This document shows positions 59,401-64,000 of a DNA stretch of 64,000 nt, in pieces (positions within the stretch are counted from its first letter, which is position 1; each line of letters starts with the position of its first letter). The stretch spans positions 24,031,059 to 24,095,058 of the forward strand of contig NC_066313.1 of the NCBI RefSeq assembly GCF_022539315.1, read 5' to 3'. This DNA comes from Serinus canaria. Taxonomy: Eukaryota > Chordata > Aves > Passeriformes > Fringillidae. The notes beneath the pieces were generated by a model. That model did no database searches. It had not been told where the DNA came from and saw nothing but the letters and a program-made list of their open reading frames with translations. The position numbers and the translations under genes were made by a program.

Positions 59401-62400
59401 CTACACTGACATGGTCTTGATGGGTTGGTTTTGTTTTTACAGAGGAGGTTATTAGTCACTTGAGCAAAAATTAGTCTTGCTGGTGCACCACCTGACAGAG
59501 GTGATTCTCCACCCAGCTCTCCTGTTTGATGGTGCTTGGGCTGTACTTCAGGGGATTTTCTGTCTCTCTCTGTGCCAAATCCCCATCTGAATCCATCGCT
59601 CTGTATGGCATGAGGACTTGGAAAATGTGCTGACTTGGAGACCTCCCTCCTAACCTGTTTTGCCTCCCAGCTCCGGGCCAGGTGGCGGGTGTGTGCCTTT
59701 GGATCCAGCCGGAGTTGAAAGGTTGTGTTGACTTAGCACTGGGGCAGCTCTATGCAAGCCAAATATTTAGCTTTCCATCTGATAACCTGTTGGTTGTTTC
59801 CTCCCTTGCAACAACCAAATGCTTATTTTATTCCCAGACCAGTTGGGGCTTTCAAAGAAGTTTTGTGTATTTGTGGCTTCCGTTGTGGCAGATGTGAGGG
59901 TGCTGACAAGGTGGTCTTGTGACCAAGGCTTGGGTGCAGCCATCGCTGTTCCTTGGCTCTCTGGTGATTTTTTCTTTTCTTTTTGGTGTTATATTGGGTG
60001 AGTTAATTACTAGCTTTGTGTCTGTTTCTCCAGCTGTCAAAATGGGGTTTTGGTTTTGTTTTGGTTGTTTCTTATTTTAATTTAAATAAATAAATAAGAG
60101 GTTCACACTAACAGGAAGTCAAAATAACCTATAGTAACTAGGACTCTCAAAATTCAAAGTAAAACTTGTGTGATAATTTGCAAAGATATTAGGATTGCTG
60201 GGGAACTGCAAGTTTAGGGTTAGGCTGACCAGCTGCAGTGAGTTGAGTTGAGGAAATCAGCAACCAAGAGAGCATTTTTGGTTTCAGAAACTAACTGTGC
60301 TTTGTGTCAGCGCTCTGCAGCCGTGTCGTGGGGGTGGCTGGTTGCGCTTCCCTGCCGGGGAGCTCTGCACCCATGGCAGGTGTGTTTCCATAAAGCACGG
60401 ACACCCTGAATGGAAAGTCTTGCCAGGAGTGTCTGTGTTGCTGTGGAGGAGGCAGAGAGAGTCCCTCACCACAGAGGCCATGTGTTGCTTCACCCCCAGC
60501 TGTCACATGCTTCCTCAGCAGGAAGAAGGTTGCTTTAATTGAGATGGTGAGTTGCAATGAGAGACCTGTGGTCTTCTTGAGCCACATTGCACCAAGTGAG
60601 GATGGCCATGTTCTCCCTTTCTGCTTTTGTGAGTAACTGGTGGTAGGACTTGTGGAGCCAAGGAGAGCCACTTGAATGACTTCCAGACTCGGGGAGTTCT
60701 CATGTCTCAGCGAGCTTCCCAACAGGACTGGAGAGCCTTGGAGTTTTCTCCAATCAAAAAATGTTAACACCATCAAAATAACTGACTGAGCTTTAAAGCG
60801 TTTCCAGCAAAGAGATGGGGAACAGGCACACTTTCCATTCTGATGAGTCACTGACTCTCTCCTGATTGCCTCTTGAAAGAGCTGTTTGGGCAGCTGCTGA
60901 TGCAGAAACATGATTCTGAGTGATGGGCCTTGGTGAGCAGGACAGGGCTGCACACTATTTCACTCTGACTTGGTGAGTAATTAGTCTGCCTAGCTTTTTA
61001 TCAGTAAAGTCTTGCACACAGCTGTGGTTCTTGCCTGGCTTGATCCTGCCGTGATCCTGCTTCATCAGGATAGCTGGGGAGCTGATGGGCAGGAAGGGTA
61101 TTGTGGCACAGGAAAAAAAAAATTACCAAGTGCTTTCTGTGGTCCTAAAAGCAGGAACTGGAAATCGGAGCATCTGATGCCTTCTGTTTCTGGATTTTCT
61201 TGTAACTGTGTCACAAAGTGAAGTTTTGTCTCTGTCCTGAAGCATGGTCTGCCCTAGAGCTGTCCTTCCCCACATCCATTCCCTGTGCATGGGCAGGACC
61301 ACTGTCTGCTCTTCTGTAGCTGCTCTCCAGATTCTGCATGTGTTTTTATGATGCCCACATCTGCCTCAGAGAGGAGATCTTGGAGGCTAGGTAATACTGG
61401 TTCTGAGGGTTTGGAGATGAAGGGACTACAAGCATGTTGCTTATTTTTGAGGGAAATTGTAGGTGGACTGGAAAGAACAGTGTGGAATCACATTAATGGA
61501 CTGAAGAGTCTTGTCAGGAAAAGCTTTTATCTTTCATTACTCACTTTTTCTGCATGACTCTATAAAATGTGATCACTGATGGGGTGGGGAAGTGCAAACA
61601 GAGAAGGGAGCAGGGTGGACTCTGCATTAATACTTAATATGACTTTGAATATTATCTGTTGGAGTAAGGGGTTTATGGACACCTTTTTTTCTCATTTTCA
61701 AAGTAGAATCATGCCTTTGTTTATTAATTGAAAGCTCTAAAAATGCTTTTCCCCATGTCTTTCTCCTCAAAAAGGAAGTCTGTTAATTGGTTCAAGGCCA
61801 AAAAAAAGCAGACTTAGAGACAATCTGATCTGTAATCTCACTGCCTTGTTTAACTTTGTCTGTGGAGCTTCAGTTTCGTGTGGCTAGTTTTACAAAATAA
61901 AAGCAAACAAAAAAGGAATGGTTCTTAGGCAGATTTTGCTCCAACAAACACCTACCTAATTTGATCTAACTCCAGTATTTAAAGTTATTTAAAGCTTGGC
62001 TTGAGGAACTGCCCAGTCTATATGTTCATGAATCACTGTGAAAGGCCTTATTCAAGTGCATTTGAAATATGTACACTGACGTTAAGGATGGCTTCTTTCC
62101 ATGGGCAGTTGTTTTTACTGGTAGAAACCTGAATTTTACTGGTTTGTAAAGCCAGGGGCTGGAATTGTGATTACTTTGTGTCCAAGTGTCAGTATTGGCG
62201 AGCGTGTGAGGCATACTAATGGGGTGATACTAATGAGACCTGTCAAATTATTTACATGAATTATTGAATGGGGTATAAAATACCTTCCACTCTTAATAGC
62301 ACTAATTAGACCACCAACATATTGCATCCATTATCATAAATATCCTGTAGGTCGAATCAGACCAATTGTTTCAGCTCCCACAGGCCCTGTGGTTGCTAAA

Positions 62401-64000
62401 TTTGGCTTAAAATGGCTTTCAAGTTTGTTCCTTTTGGGCGTTTTTCCTCATTTTTTCCCTTCACTTTAGCTGTTTATCAGAAGTGTCTGAATGCCCTAAG
62501 TGAATTCTGCATTGTTTGTTGCTGCCCCTGCTCATTTTACACATGCAGGAGAATGTTTTTGTTTATATTTAATTCCTGAAATATAAATATTTCCAAATAA
62601 AACTCTAGAACATCCTAGGGAAAATTGTCTGAAAATTCTTGCTTTACAAGAAAGGTAAGGAAGGCTTCAATCTCTGTTGTGTTGCTATTGGAGATATGAG
62701 AGTGTTAAAGTCTGCCAAAACACACTATTTACCTCAAAACCAAAATTCTCCAATGTTTGCTTGCCTTTCATGCATTTTCATATATATATATATTTTTTTT
62801 CTCCCTCCTGGATCTCTGTTTTTTGATGCGTTTTTTTGGGGTTTGGTTTGGTTTGATTTTTCCAAATTTTGTATGGGTATGCAGAAAGCATTCATCCTTT
62901 GAAACATCTTGATTTTTGTTGAAATTTTGAGAACCGGTATCCTGGTTTCAATAATGACAATTGTTTATCGGAGTAGAGATGAAGGATGGGAAATTCTAAT
63001 ACAAAGGGCAATTCTTTGAGGGAATTTTTTAGAGAAGTACTCCTGCACACTACGTTCATGGTGACAGTCCTGTGACTCACTGACAAAAGTTCTGGCATTT
63101 CTGCCAGCTGTGATTTCTCAGGATTTTAAAGGAGGTGATGACTGAATTATAAATAGACCATAGGTTCCATCTGTACATTTCAAAGCTACATCTAGAGTTT
63201 CCCAGAAGGTGGATGTGCTTTTTTGGCCCCTGGATTTGTTCTGGCTATGAAATTTTTCCAAAAGGGCAGCTGATTTAGACTCCAGGCACACAAAGACACC
63301 GAAGTCCTTGTAGTGAGATGCTCACTCGGTGTCTTGTTCCTGTACAGCACACATACACTCCAGTTCAGTCCTTCACTCCCTTATATCTGCTGTGTTTCCA
63401 CTGGAAACTTAACTGACTGCCAAAATCCTTGCAGTGTCACGTGAGAGACCAGTGAAATAGAAGAAAAATTGTATGGGAAATTATAAAGTCTGTGCTAGAA
63501 ATGACACTATTGTTTCTGATATTCTGAGTTGCCCAACCTCTCTCATACTAGTTTATTTTAAGGAATAGATAGATTTAAGTGTGTCATTAAAAATAAATAG
63601 GTAAATAAATATGTACAAGTTTACTTCTGAATTATTTTTCTTTTCAGGGCTGGGTTATGTGATTGCCATATGTGCATTTGAAGTACATGCATGCATGTGC
63701 ATCTTGCTGCATTCTTCTGCTAACTAAACCCACATTTAAATGGATGTATTACCTTGGTGTCATTTGGGCATTAGCATAGAAGGGAGCTGAACCATGCAGT
63801 TTCCTTCAAGGACACCAGGCTGTCTGCTCAGAGCTCTGCCGGAGGGTGTCTGAATTACCTACCAGCATCAGAGCCTGGCAAGTAATGTGCTGAGTGCCTA
63901 AAAAGAGCTGTGAAGCTCTAGTAGCTCAACCACAACATGGAGAGGCCTCTTCCCAGGTTTGCTTTTGAAATAAAGCTCACATTTGTGTCGTCTCCAGCTC

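Larger units (their letters stand above)
54261..64000 (+). other. Probable intron of the unidentified rightward gene
   Basis: 9.7 kb without a recognised coding exon, RNA gene or transposon family. One stretch, 56183-56491, is bounded by a good acceptor (TTTCTTTCTCTCTATAG) and a good donor (GTAAGT) and could be a leader exon. A short (TA)n run lies at about 62779-62791. Confidence 0.45.

Overview
The window is vertebrate nuclear DNA, almost certainly from a bird. It has compact introns with GT-AG splice sites, many 5'-truncated CR1 LINE copies in both orientations, and LTRs of avian ERV-L type (starting TGTCCTGG or TGTGCTGG). No tRNA, rRNA, CRISPR or bacterial-type operon structure was seen. 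The species cannot be named from the sequence.

The left half (about 0.6-30.4 kb) holds two complete six-coding-exon beta-1,4-galactosyltransferase genes arranged tail to tail. On the + strand, a B4GALT3-like gene (coding 1106-14697, 344 aa) starts in a CpG island with two opposed ZNF143-type motifs. On the - strand, B4GALT4 (coding 30143-16633, 352 aa) reads towards it. Their 3' ends are about 1 kb apart and their coding exons match almost one to one (236/233, 191/188, 123/123, 105/105, 142/142 nt). B4GALT4 keeps every catalytic hallmark. The B4GALT3-like protein keeps its fold, membrane anchor, cysteines, FNRAK and DxD motifs, but has replaced the flexible-loop tryptophan, the catalytic-base aspartate and two of the three manganese ligands. 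It therefore looks like an intact gene for a catalytically altered or inactive family member, which is the most interesting point of the window.

From 30.4 to 44.2 kb lies the probable 5' non-coding intron of B4GALT4 (CR1 copies and an antisense solo LTR), ending in a CpG island at 43.4-44.2 kb that is its likely promoter. From 44.2 to 48.6 kb no gene was recognised. From 48.6 to 53.1 kb sits a decayed ERV-L provirus (5' LTR, altered primer-binding site, a gag remnant and pol remnants, many stops, a large internal deletion), followed by a CR1 copy that abuts a third CpG island (53.6-54.3 kb) with a YY1-type motif. That island is probably the promoter of a rightward gene whose coding exons were not found before the window ends. 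In mammals B4GALT4 lies head to head with ARHGAP31, so this gene is a candidate, but no ARHGAP31 coding sequence is visible. The last 9.7 kb look like intron.

B4GALT enzymes are Golgi type II membrane proteins that add galactose to terminal GlcNAc. If the + strand partner is inactive, the pair would be one working enzyme beside one pseudoenzyme.
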